64,000 nucleotides of DNA from Rubritalea tangerina. Lineage in GTDB: Bacteria > Verrucomicrobiota > Verrucomicrobiia > Verrucomicrobiales > Akkermansiaceae. Position 1 is the first letter of the stretch; each line of letters opens with the position of its first letter. The position numbers and the translations under genes are program-made. The DNA is taken from positions 1 through 64,000 of the forward strand of contig NZ_JBHUJB010000076.1 in the NCBI RefSeq assembly GCF_042683245.1, read 5' to 3'. The notes under the pieces were generated by a model. The model searched no databases, was not told the origin of the DNA, and saw only the letters and a program-made list of their open reading frames with translations. This document shows, one piece after another, positions 50,701 to 59,082 of the stretch.

Positions 50701-53349
50701 ACCCACAACAACAAAGCCATTCAAATTTCCGGCGCACGCGAACATAACCTCAAAAATTTCGACCTCACCATCCCGCGTGACGAACTCGTCGTCGTCACCG
50801 GACTCTCAGGCTCAGGAAAATCCACACTCTCCTTCGATATCATCTTCGCCGAGGGCCAACGCCGCTTCCTCGACTCCATGTCCCCCTACGCCAGACAGTT
50901 TGCCGGACAACTCGAAAAACCAGATATCGATAAAATCGAAGGACTCCCACCAACCGTCGCTATCGAACAACGCGTCTCTCGCGGCGGCGGTAAATCCACC
51001 GTCGGAACCGTCACCGAAATCTTCCACTTCCTGCGACTCCTCTACGCCAAACTCGGCACCCAACATTGCCCAGAATCCGGTGAACCCGTCGTCTCGCAAA
51101 CCAGTGACGCCATCCACTCACAACTCAAAAAAGCCTTTAAATCCAAACAACGCACCTTGTTGTTAGCACCTCTTGTTAGGGGGCGCAAAGGCTACCATAC
51201 CGACGTCGCCTCAGCTGCCGGACGTAAAGGCATCGAACAACTTCTCGTCGATGGCAAACTCATTGCCACCGAGGATTTCACTGCTCTAGCACGCTACAAA
51301 GAACACGATATCTTCGCTGTCATCTCTGATAACGCCACCCCTAACGCAGACCAACTCACACAAGCTCTCAGCCTCGGCAAAGGACAGTGCGCTACCGCCC
51401 AAGAAACAAAACCCAAAAGCTGGAACCTCCAAACCTTCTCCACAGCCAGAGTCTCACCAGTCACTGGAATCTCCTTCCCAGAACTCGACCCACACCACTT
51501 CTCATTCAACTCACCACGCGGCTGGTGCCCAGAATGCAGAGGCTATGGCTCAATTACCGAAACCCTCGGCAAAAAAAGAAAGAAAAAGGTAAAACCCAAT
51601 GAGTTCAATTCCGCAGCCGAAGCCGAAATCGCTGAAGAACTCAGCCACTCCAACTCCGATGACGAAGAAGTCATCCGTAAAGTGTGCCCAGAATGCCATG
51701 GCGACCGCATCAATAAAAATGCCAGATTCGTCTTCATCAACGATAACAATATCGCCCATATCAGCCACCTCTCTGTCACTGATGCTGCGGAATTGTTAGA
51801 ATCCTGGAGCTTCTCCGGTAGAGAGAAAATCATCGCCCGAGATATCCTACCAGAAATCACCCAGCGTCTCCGCTTCCTCGAGAAAGTTGGCCTCAACTAC
51901 CTCTCACTTGATCGCTCTGCAGACACCCTCTCCGGAGGTGAATCCCAACGTATCCGACTCGCCGCCCAGCTCGGCTCTAACCTCACCGGCGTTCTCTACG
52001 TGCTCGATGAACCAACCATCGGCCTCCACCCGCGTGACAACAAACAACTCCTAGACACGCTCGAAGCCCTCCGAGCCCGTGGCAACTCACTTCTCGTCGT
52101 AGAACATGATGACGAGACTATGCGCCGAGCCACACAGCTCATCGACCTCGGTCCAGGTGCCGGAGTCAATGGTGGAAACATCGTTGCCAATACCTCAGGC
52201 AAACAGTCACAGCTCAAGAAAACACTCAAAGCATTTCCTGACTCTCCCACTCTCCACGCCTTCTCACATCCTCTCCAACACCCCCTCCACGGGAAACGAC
52301 GCAGTATTCCCAAAGTCGCTGAGAAAAACGCCTGGCTAAAGCTCTACGGCTGCAATTACAATAACCTCAAAGATATTGATGTACGCATCCCTCTCGGCCG
52401 CCTCACAGTTATCACTGGTGTTTCCGGATGTGGTAAATCCTCACTCATGCGCGGCACTCTCCCAGAGGCGATGAAGCCCACCAACAAATCAAAAGCTCCA
52501 AACACAAGTTGCTTCTCCAAAGCCGAGGGCTTCGAACATCTCAAACATTGCTACGAAGTCGACCAAAGCCCCATCGGTAAAACCTCGCGTTCCTGCCCCG
52601 CCACCTACGTCAAAATACTCGATGACATCCGCAAACTCTTTGCCGTCGTTCCCGAAGCCCGCATGCGTGGCTATACCCCCTCACGCTTCAGCTTCAACAA
52701 TGCCGAAGGACAATGCCCAGAGTGTAAAGGCAATGGTCGTATTAAGCTCGAAATGGACTTCCTCCCTACCACCTGGGTCCCCTGCCATAGCTGCAACGAA
52801 AAACGCTATAACCAAGCCACTCTCGAAATTCTCTACAATGGTAAGACCATCGGTGACGTGCTCGAAATGAACATCTCAACGGCCGCCGAATTCTTCAAAA
52901 ATCATACCAAACTCCACCGCACCCTCTCACTCCTCAGTGACACCGGCCTCGGCTACCTCAAACTCGGCCAAGCTTCCCCAACCCTCTCAGGCGGTGAAGC
53001 CCAACGCCTCAAACTCGTCGCGGAACTCACCAAAGGACGTAAATCCGTCCGCAACATGACACGCCAACACACCAACCTCTACCTCATCGAAGAACCCACC
53101 ATCGGACTCCACCAAGAAGACGTCAGAAAACTCATCGACGTCCTCCACCGACTCGTCGATGAAGGCCATACCGTCGTCGTTATCGAACACCATACCGCCA
53201 TCATGGCCGAAGCCGACTACCTCATCGATATGGGCCCTGAAGCAGGAGAGCTCGGAGGCACCATCGTCGCTCAGGGAAGCCCCGAAAGAGTCGCCAATCA
53301 TAAAAAGTCGCGTACCGCCCCCTTCCTTAAGGAAACACTCTCATCCTGA
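47776..53349 (+). CDS. uvrA: Tandem-duplicated UvrA excinuclease ATPase subunit
   Basis: 1857 residues, about twice the usual UvrA (roughly 940), with a GTG start. It is two UvrA copies joined in frame near residue 980. There are four ABC sites: Walker A at 35-43, about 644, 1009 and 1548; signature LSGGE at 488, 846, 1385 and 1737. Zinc-finger CxxC pairs are seen in both halves (for example CPECRGFG, CERCWGNG, CPECKGNG). UvrA recognises DNA damage and loads UvrB in nucleotide-excision repair. The double form is known from Chlamydia and other PVC bacteria. Oddities: signature 1 reads LSGGEIERV (E for Q), and the fourth Walker B is LYLIEEPT (E for D, near 1770). Confidence 0.93.
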   Translation: MPENIPAIQIRGARQHNLKNLDLEIPTNQLTVVTGPSGSGKSSLAFHTLYAEGQRRYVETFSPYVRQFLDRMDKPIVDRIDNIPPAIAIEQKNAIRTTRSTVGTLTELNDYLKVIYPKLAQAFDPNTGEEIKPDSPTSIIEWAYENLAQQNLLVLFPITISEGATTAEVCHFLNQQGYLRVLKDNAILRTDDTPDQSPWNDSSAVVIQDRIKLTPSNKKRLHEALEAALNFGKGHCALHFNESETKHFSTEWRNPNTGFTLRPPTASLFSFNSPLGACPECRGFGRIIGIDLNKAIQDPTLTIREGVIKPFEGERGAECKDDLIKCARKKGVDTNTPWHLLPKKDRDWVLKGEKGNADKLWREGKWYGVRGFFDWMETKAYKMHVRVFLSRYRAYTECPECNGTRLKPEALCFKINGKALPDLWHIPLGELKLWFDALNSSNLTLESNKHTQQSTSLKHAMSEITSRLSYLNDVGLSYLTLDRPARTLSGGEIERVNLTTCLGAALTNTLFVLDEPTVGLHARDINKLIKVMHNLRDKGNTVVVVEHEEAVMRHADNLLDIGPKAGEQGGNITFHGPLKGNLKTLIKQNPNSVTLPYLTGQKSIDPPAKRRKSRKKLTINGAHKHNINNQNVAINIGSFNCLTGVSGSGKSTLANDVIYLNLLKAFLLNTEEDPAFIKSIKGVDHISGVERVDQSPLTKTPRSTPAVYAGAFDAIRELFALTEEAEEKGIKAGYFSFNSGAGRCERCWGNGFEKVEMQFLSDLYITCPECEGSRYNTAALEITLHGHSIADILKLTITEALTFFAIRDGEPKSKSLTLKSKIAKALQPLVDVGLGYLRLGQPLNTLSGGESQRIKLCQLLSKTKKVTDAGQLLILDEPTTGLHFTDIEKLLQVFQSLVNAGHTLLVIEHNLDVIKAADHLIEMGPGAGTDGGQIVFTGTPEAILNTETQTSLALASDQQAANHFSQSAKSRKSKATHNNKAIQISGAREHNLKNFDLTIPRDELVVVTGLSGSGKSTLSFDIIFAEGQRRFLDSMSPYARQFAGQLEKPDIDKIEGLPPTVAIEQRVSRGGGKSTVGTVTEIFHFLRLLYAKLGTQHCPESGEPVVSQTSDAIHSQLKKAFKSKQRTLLLAPLVRGRKGYHTDVASAAGRKGIEQLLVDGKLIATEDFTALARYKEHDIFAVISDNATPNADQLTQALSLGKGQCATAQETKPKSWNLQTFSTARVSPVTGISFPELDPHHFSFNSPRGWCPECRGYGSITETLGKKRKKKVKPNEFNSAAEAEIAEELSHSNSDDEEVIRKVCPECHGDRINKNARFVFINDNNIAHISHLSVTDAAELLESWSFSGREKIIARDILPEITQRLRFLEKVGLNYLSLDRSADTLSGGESQRIRLAAQLGSNLTGVLYVLDEPTIGLHPRDNKQLLDTLEALRARGNSLLVVEHDDETMRRATQLIDLGPGAGVNGGNIVANTSGKQSQLKKTLKAFPDSPTLHAFSHPLQHPLHGKRRSIPKVAEKNAWLKLYGCNYNNLKDIDVRIPLGRLTVITGVSGCGKSSLMRGTLPEAMKPTNKSKAPNTSCFSKAEGFEHLKHCYEVDQSPIGKTSRSCPATYVKILDDIRKLFAVVPEARMRGYTPSRFSFNNAEGQCPECKGNGRIKLEMDFLPTTWVPCHSCNEKRYNQATLEILYNGKTIGDVLEMNISTAAEFFKNHTKLHRTLSLLSDTGLGYLKLGQASPTLSGGEAQRLKLVAELTKGRKSVRNMTRQHTNLYLIEEPTIGLHQEDVRKLIDVLHRLVDEGHTVVVIEHHTAIMAEADYLIDMGPEAGELGGTIVAQGSPERVANHKKSRTAPFLKETLSS

Positions 53350-53694
53350 CCATTCCCCCCCACTCCAACTGGGTTCTGAAACCACCCAGCCACTGGTTCG
53401 CACTGCAAACCACCCAGAAAGACTCACTCATCTCGAATGAATTGGTCCATACTCTCATACCACTTCGTGATTGAAATGAGATGAATGACGGAGCGACTTT
53501 CTGAAAAATCAAAGAGTAATGAAGCCCCCCGTACCTGCGGGGTGACGCATAATAAACGCTGATCGATTAGGAAATAGCTAGCTCCTGACCTGACTCCGTG
53601 CAGCGCTATCCTCTAGCACCGGTAGCCTCTTTTCGACCACGAAGCGGTAGAAACCAACGCCATCTCTCCCAAGGCGCAACTTTCAGCACACCCA
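53350..53694. other. Intergenic region after UvrA with repeat copy 5
   Basis: 345 bases with no gene. The centre (about 53470-53600) is a degenerate copy of the dispersed repeat. The end would hold the promoter of the SASA/SGNH esterase gene. I found no terminator with a T-run behind uvrA. Confidence 0.6.
53470..53600. repeat. Dispersed GC-hairpin repeat, copy 5 (compensatory stem)
   Basis: AATCAAAGAG, then a stem CCCCGT / GCGGGG with loop ACCT (53527-53542), then TGACGCAT-AATAAACGC. The outer base pair T-A of the other copies is C-G here, changed on both arms, so pairing is kept. The flank GATTGAAATGAGATGAATGACGG weakly resembles the left end of copies 2 and 3. Confidence 0.62.
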
Positions 53695-56355
53695 ATGAAA
53701 TTCCATCGCTCCATCAGAACCCTAGCTCTGGCAACCCTGCTCAGCCAACCACTCGCCGCTGAGCACTACAAACTTTTCATCCTTACCGGTCAGTCTAATT
53801 CCCTTGGCACCACCAACGGCGGCGAAGCTGACCCAACATCAGGATCAGACCCCGCCGACCAACATGTCCAGTTCGCTTGGCATAATGTTGCCAATGCCTC
53901 CACCAGCCTCGGAGACTCCAGCGGTGCCTTCACCACACTCCAAGACCAGCAAGGTGGCTACTACGGTGGCAGTGCCACTCATTGGGGGCCCGAAATCGGC
54001 TTCGCCCGAACCCTCTACAAAGCAGGAGCCCGCAACTTCGGTGTGATCAAAGCCAGCCGCGGTGGCGGCGGTAACACCAATTGGAGTAAATCCGCCGGAG
54101 GTCACATGTTCAATCACATCCTCAACACTGTCACCACAACCACCACCAGCCTCACCAATGCCGGACACACCTTCGAAATCGTAGGCTTACTTTACCTCCA
54201 AGGAGAATCAGATAATAGCTCAGAAGCCAGCATCGCCGGCACCAGACTTAAAGAACTCGTCGATAACCTGCGCGCCGACCTCCCCAATGCCGCAAACATG
54301 CACGCAATCTCCGGGGGAATCGCCGCATCTGGGTCAACTCGCGATACCGTGCGCGCCAACCACGCCGCCATCGCCCAAAGCACCGCCTACATCGACTACT
54401 TCTCAAACCTCGACCTCGCTAACCAAACCGCCGCCGATAACCTCCACTTCAATAAAACCGCTAAACTCACCATCGGAGAACGCTTCGCCCAAGCCTACTT
54501 CTCCACCGGCATCATCTCCCGTAATTACGGAAAACTCACTTTTATTGGCGACTCCATAACCCAAGGTGGCAACGGCGATTACCCATCCTATCGCTACCAA
54601 GTCTTTAAAAATCTTGCCAATGCTAACGTCCCCATCAGCACCACCACCGGCTACAAATTCGTAGGCTCCGTTACCGGCCCCTACCTCAATAGCACCATCA
54701 CCGCCCCAGATACCAATGGCCAAACCTTCGAAAATACACACGAAGGACACTACGGCTGGAGAAGCTTCTGGATCAATGGCCGTGAAGCTCTCCCATCTAA
54801 TAGAAGAAGTGGTAACCGCGGCGAAGGAACTCTCCTCAACTGGACCGGTCAAGCCTCCCCCCAACAATATGACCTCAACACCCTCGGCAATAAAGTAGCC
54901 TACCCAGACCCCTCCGCCGCCGGCACTGGAAATAACGGCACCACATACACCCCAGATACCGCAGTCATCATGATCGGTATCAACGACCTAGCAGGATCAT
55001 CAAGCGCTTCTGACGTCCGGGATGATATCGGAACCATCGTCGACCAACTTCAAGCAGCTAACCCTAACATCAGCATCTTCCTCAGTGAGGTCCTCTACAC
55101 AAATCAATCTCACAATCATAAAGTAGATGCTCTTAATGCCCTGCTCCCAGCCCTCGCATCTAGCAAATCAAATGCAACATCTTCCGTCTGGGTGATCGAA
55201 ACCAATGATGGATTCAACCCCGTCACCCAAACCTTCGATAACGTCCACCCAAATGCCGACGGTGAAAGCTATGTCGGCGACCGAATCTCTGGCGGCTTGG
55301 GCATCATCGCCATGCCCGAACCAGCTGGCGCGTTCAGCCCCCCAACTTCTATCGAAAAAGATGTTTCCAGCTTCCCCTCCCGCTTCTCAGGTAACGCCAT
55401 CTGGAATGGCTCCTATATCAATGGCTGGGCAGAACTCAATGGTGCCTTCGCATCCGAATCACTCAATGGCTCAAACCTCCTCTACAACCACTCCGGCTTC
55501 ACTACCGGCACCACCCTCAGTGGCACCAATGCAACCCTCGATGGTGGCTCCACTACCTGGAATTCCTCCAATGACGGCGACTGGACACTCGAAGTCGAAC
55601 TCAAACTCATCGAATGCTCTAACGGATTTGCTATCTGGTGCGGCACAGACTCCGCACGCATCATCGTAGAGATCTACGCCGACCGAACTACCGATAATGG
55701 AAGCAATAGCTTCACAGCATTCCATAACAACGAAGACGGCGCCTTCCACACCTTCCGCATCGCTCACGATAGCAATGCAGAAGTCTACCACGTCTGGCGC
55801 GATGGCCAACGCCTCCCCCCCACCACCGGCGCCCCATATGATGTCAACGCCGCCGACAGTCGACTCCTCTTCGGTGACTACACCAGTGGCTCCTTCGGCG
55901 ATAACTTCAATGTCGAAATCGCTTCTATCAACTACGACCAATCCGGTGACTTCCTCCCACCCGGTGCCGATGCTGATAACGACGGTATCCCCGATTCCTG
56001 GGAATACAGCTACTTCCAAGATGTCGTCGGTGCCGACGCCACAGCCGATGACGATGAGGATACCCAAAATAATTATGACGAATACCTCGCGAACACAGAC
56101 CCCACTGACCACACCTCCTCCTTCCAAGTCAGCACAATTGTAAATAGTGAATCGAACACTTGGTCCATCACCGTCCCACAAACCTCCCCGCAACGCCTCT
56201 ACACACTCATGCACAGTGACGACCTCGGCCTCACCGACCCATGGAGCCCTGTCCCTGGCCAAGGCCCCATCATCGGCACCGATGCCGCCCTCATCTTTAC
56301 CGACACCCCTAGCTCAGAAAAAGCATTCTATAAAGTCGATGTCGGACTCCCCTAA
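53695..56355 (+). CDS. Secreted two-domain carbohydrate esterase (SASA plus SGNH)
   Basis: 886 residues. Signal peptide (about 1-22). Domain 1 (about 24-270) is a sialate-O-acetylesterase/CE6-like fold with the nucleophile in LTGQSNSLG (Ser34), ASRGGGGNTNW and LQGESDN. Domain 2 (about 278-540) is an SGNH hydrolase with FIGDSITQGG (Ser287), IGINDLAG and NVHPNADGESY (His of the triad). A concanavalin-like beta domain follows (about 560-750), then a calcium-binding DADNDGIPDSWE repeat (about 760-775) and a C-terminal module related to the one in the protein at 20949. Two different esterase active sites in one secreted protein suggest stepwise deacetylation of a decorated glycan. Confidence 0.84.
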   Translation: MKFHRSIRTLALATLLSQPLAAEHYKLFILTGQSNSLGTTNGGEADPTSGSDPADQHVQFAWHNVANASTSLGDSSGAFTTLQDQQGGYYGGSATHWGPEIGFARTLYKAGARNFGVIKASRGGGGNTNWSKSAGGHMFNHILNTVTTTTTSLTNAGHTFEIVGLLYLQGESDNSSEASIAGTRLKELVDNLRADLPNAANMHAISGGIAASGSTRDTVRANHAAIAQSTAYIDYFSNLDLANQTAADNLHFNKTAKLTIGERFAQAYFSTGIISRNYGKLTFIGDSITQGGNGDYPSYRYQVFKNLANANVPISTTTGYKFVGSVTGPYLNSTITAPDTNGQTFENTHEGHYGWRSFWINGREALPSNRRSGNRGEGTLLNWTGQASPQQYDLNTLGNKVAYPDPSAAGTGNNGTTYTPDTAVIMIGINDLAGSSSASDVRDDIGTIVDQLQAANPNISIFLSEVLYTNQSHNHKVDALNALLPALASSKSNATSSVWVIETNDGFNPVTQTFDNVHPNADGESYVGDRISGGLGIIAMPEPAGAFSPPTSIEKDVSSFPSRFSGNAIWNGSYINGWAELNGAFASESLNGSNLLYNHSGFTTGTTLSGTNATLDGGSTTWNSSNDGDWTLEVELKLIECSNGFAIWCGTDSARIIVEIYADRTTDNGSNSFTAFHNNEDGAFHTFRIAHDSNAEVYHVWRDGQRLPPTTGAPYDVNAADSRLLFGDYTSGSFGDNFNVEIASINYDQSGDFLPPGADADNDGIPDSWEYSYFQDVVGADATADDDEDTQNNYDEYLANTDPTDHTSSFQVSTIVNSESNTWSITVPQTSPQRLYTLMHSDDLGLTDPWSPVPGQGPIIGTDAALIFTDTPSSEKAFYKVDVGLP

Positions 56356-56453
56356 CCTCAAAAACAAATACCATGCCCCAGTCCACTCCCGAGACGCAAG
56401 AAAATCAAAATCGCACACTTATTTGGTTGGGTGAAACAACCAGTTCACCTACA

Positions 56454-57545
56454 ATGCGCTCTATGAAGCTGCCGGAGAAGGAATCACTCGTGCGTCAAAC
56501 CATCGACGTACTCAAAGAAATGATGAGAAATGGGGAACTCGTCAGCCCCATTCCCGGCGAACGCACCCTCGCAAGCCACCTCCAAGTTGGCCGTGACACC
56601 CTGCGCTCAGCTCTGAATGAACTCACCCGTATGGGCTGGATCTCCGAAAGCGCACAAGGCAAACGCCGCGAAATCCTCAAGATCACCAAAGCCGCTCCTA
56701 AGAAAAAACAAAAAACCAAACGCATCCTTTTTCTCTCCCCCCAACGCCTTGAGGAAATCCCCCGACTCATGCTCATCGAGCTTAACTCATTGCGTACCCT
56801 CCTCGCTAAACGCTCCATCGTAGTCGACGTCATCAGTCCATCTATCTTCGATACCGCACACCCTGAAAAACGCCTAGAGCAACTCGTCATCGACTACCCT
56901 GCCGACGCCTGGATCCTCTACCGCTGCACCGAACCCGTACAACGCTGGTTCCAAGAAAAAAAGATACCCTGTATCGTGCGTGGCTACCCACACCCTAACA
57001 TCTCTCTCCCCTACCTCGACGAAGACTGGAAAGCTGCAGCATTCCACGCCGGCACCCGCCTACTTAGCCATGGCCATAAATCCGTCGGCATCGTCGTCCC
57101 TGATGCCCAACTCGCCGGTCTCAAAGCCGCCGAACAAGGACTCTTCGAAGCCGTCGATAAAGCCGGTGAAGGCCACTATTTCCATCAAGTTCAAGAAAAG
57201 AAAGACATCCCAAGCTTGGTCAAATCAGTCCAAGAAGCCCTCTCCTCCGCACACCCACCTACCGCGCTCGTTCTCACCCGTCCCCGTCACGTGCTCAGCC
57301 TCTCAAGCTGGCTAGCCACCTTCGGATACTCGATCCCAGAACACCTATCCATCGTCGCTCTCTGCCACGAACCTTGGTTCGAGGACTTCTATTACCCCAT
57401 CACTCACTACACCACCCCGCCAGAAAATATGTCTAAATCACTGGCGAAACAAATCCGCCACCTGCTCTCAGGAACTCCACTTCCTTCTGGCCAATCCTAT
57501 GTCATCCCTGAACACGTGGCTGGTGAGTCTATCAAGTCTATCTGA
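56454..57545 (+). CDS. GntR-type HTH regulator with LacI/PBP1-like sensor domain
   Basis: 363 residues from the ATG at 56454, which begins directly before the DNA-binding domain; the frame is open 27 codons further upstream. A GntR winged helix (about 1-75, GERTLASHLQVGRDTLRSALNELTRMGWI) is followed by a lysine-rich linker and a periplasmic-binding-protein-like domain (about 90-355, VDVISPSIFD, LLSHGHKSVGIVVPD, PPTALVLTRPRH). This GntR-plus-LacI layout is common in Verrucomicrobiota sugar regulators. It lies about 100 bases after the esterase and probably controls it or the GH20 gene. Confidence 0.85.
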   Translation: MRSMKLPEKESLVRQTIDVLKEMMRNGELVSPIPGERTLASHLQVGRDTLRSALNELTRMGWISESAQGKRREILKITKAAPKKKQKTKRILFLSPQRLEEIPRLMLIELNSLRTLLAKRSIVVDVISPSIFDTAHPEKRLEQLVIDYPADAWILYRCTEPVQRWFQEKKIPCIVRGYPHPNISLPYLDEDWKAAAFHAGTRLLSHGHKSVGIVVPDAQLAGLKAAEQGLFEAVDKAGEGHYFHQVQEKKDIPSLVKSVQEALSSAHPPTALVLTRPRHVLSLSSWLATFGYSIPEHLSIVALCHEPWFEDFYYPITHYTTPPENMSKSLAKQIRHLLSGTPLPSGQSYVIPEHVAGESIKSI

Positions 57546-57582
57546 TAAACTCACCCAAAACCAATAGAAGCACCTTATTCAA

Positions 57583-59082
57583 TCACTCCCCAGGAATCTC
57601 ATTGAGGGTGTAGTAGCTGTTTGGATGCCAAAGTGCCTTTCCCGATTTTGAACGCAGCCCATTACAATCTAAATGGTGAACATGACCTTTAATCATAGTA
57701 TCTAACAGGATCCTCACCAGCTTGCCATCCTCAGACAACTCAGCTGAGAGAACCTTCGGCGTGACCTTGTCAACTTCAGGGCTGCCATAGCTTTTCTGGT
57801 AAATATACGTCCACGCCGCCACCTTATAGTTGGCAATATCTTCAGCAATTTCCCTGTCCAAGGGCTCAGTGAAACGCAAAGTAAAGCCTCCTCTAGCAGC
57901 TTCCATCGTCAACATCTCAAAAGGAACCACACCATTCCAGCGAACACGCTCTAGGGTGAACGTCTTCGGCCCAACTGATGCCCATCCCCTGTTTGTCCCC
58001 CCGACAAATAAGGTTCCGTCTTCCGCCAGCTGCATCGGGACAATACCACACTCAAAGCCGTCTAGAAACTTCCAGATCGCTCCCTGATAAACCCCGTTGA
58101 CCTTCTCTAAATAGGCACGCTGCACCTGAGAATGGGTTTGCTCACCTACTAACAATTGATCCGTAAATGGGCTAAACTTCCCCTTGCTAGACTCGGAGAT
58201 CAAAGCAGTGGGAGACTGCCCCACCTTTCCGTGCGGGACCTGAATAGCAGGAGGCACGTACTCCGGAATGCGATCTGCCTCTATGCTGATACGCGAACCA
58301 GATACCGGGTCCTTCGGTCGCTTCCCCATCTCTGGCGCCTGATCATAATACACATTGCCCGTCGGATTGCCTGTGAAACTTCCTGGCTTCAAGTGCTTGA
58401 TACAGGAAGTCCCATTCCACAAACCCTGATTGTCTGTATAAAAAGCATCACCCACATGGTTGAACCCAATTCCCCCAGGGGAACGCACCCCTGAACAGGT
58501 AGGGATAGTCTTCCCATCCGGAGTGATCCGTAAACACCATCCGCGCCATTGCGCCTTGGCACGCCCTGAACCAGTCAAACAATGCACAGTCCAAACATCC
58601 CCATTCTTGTCCGGCGAAGACCCAAAAGCATATTCATGGTAATCTCCAGTGATGCCCCATTGGTTCGAAAGAACCTGATATTCATCATAACGACCATCCC
58701 CATCAATGTCGCGTATTCTGCCATACGCTTCCCTGTCCGTGAAATGTAGCCATCCGTCCTTGTAAAACATGCCCAAGGGCTCGTGGGCCCCTGAAAAAGC
58801 CAGTGACCACTTCACCTTACTCAAATCCTCCCCATATGCCCCATCACAAATCCATATCTCCCCTCGCCGTGTCGCTATCGCAAGCCGCTTCTCCGGCATC
58901 AAGGCTAATGAGCCCACCTCTAACACTTCACCTTTAGGCATAGGTATAAGTTCCCTAACATAATACTGAGATTGCTCAGAATCTGTCTGCGGAAGCACAT
59001 CGCCTTTGCGAATCTGCCCCTCTACCCACTGACTGCTCATCACTGCAGCCACCGCCATCGTACCAATAATTTTTACTTCCAT
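57583..59082 (-). CDS. Periplasmic beta-propeller protein (PQQ-dehydrogenase-like)
   Basis: 499 residues with a signal peptide (cut near VEGQ). The sequence shows propeller blade repeats (RLAIATRRGEIWICDGAY, EPLGMFYKDGWLHFTDREAYGRIRDIDGDGRYDEY, GDVWTVHCLTGSG, SRISIEADRIPEY) of the kind found in glucose/sorbosone-dehydrogenase-like proteins. A C-terminal Ig-like part follows (about 390-499). PQQ binding cannot be confirmed. Its start overlaps the end of the cytochrome c-PA14 gene by 10 bases, so the cytochrome is likely its electron acceptor. Confidence 0.75.
   Translation of the reverse strand: MEVKIIGTMAVAAVMSSQWVEGQIRKGDVLPQTDSEQSQYYVRELIPMPKGEVLEVGSLALMPEKRLAIATRRGEIWICDGAYGEDLSKVKWSLAFSGAHEPLGMFYKDGWLHFTDREAYGRIRDIDGDGRYDEYQVLSNQWGITGDYHEYAFGSSPDKNGDVWTVHCLTGSGRAKAQWRGWCLRITPDGKTIPTCSGVRSPGGIGFNHVGDAFYTDNQGLWNGTSCIKHLKPGSFTGNPTGNVYYDQAPEMGKRPKDPVSGSRISIEADRIPEYVPPAIQVPHGKVGQSPTALISESSKGKFSPFTDQLLVGEQTHSQVQRAYLEKVNGVYQGAIWKFLDGFECGIVPMQLAEDGTLFVGGTNRGWASVGPKTFTLERVRWNGVVPFEMLTMEAARGGFTLRFTEPLDREIAEDIANYKVAAWTYIYQKSYGSPEVDKVTPKVLSAELSEDGKLVRILLDTMIKGHVHHLDCNGLRSKSGKALWHPNSYYTLNEIPGE

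Noticed and set aside
50267..51166. 299-codon plus-strand frame inside uvrA
   Set aside because: Ser/Pro/Thr-rich alternative frame of the UvrA coding sequence, which has intact motifs throughout.
53350..53460. Terminator behind uvrA
   Set aside because: Several short GGTT/AACC pairings exist but none forms a stable stem followed by a T-run.
55471..56262. 263-codon minus-strand frame opposite the esterase
   Set aside because: Val/Gly/Glu-rich mirror composition; the plus-strand protein has clear domains.
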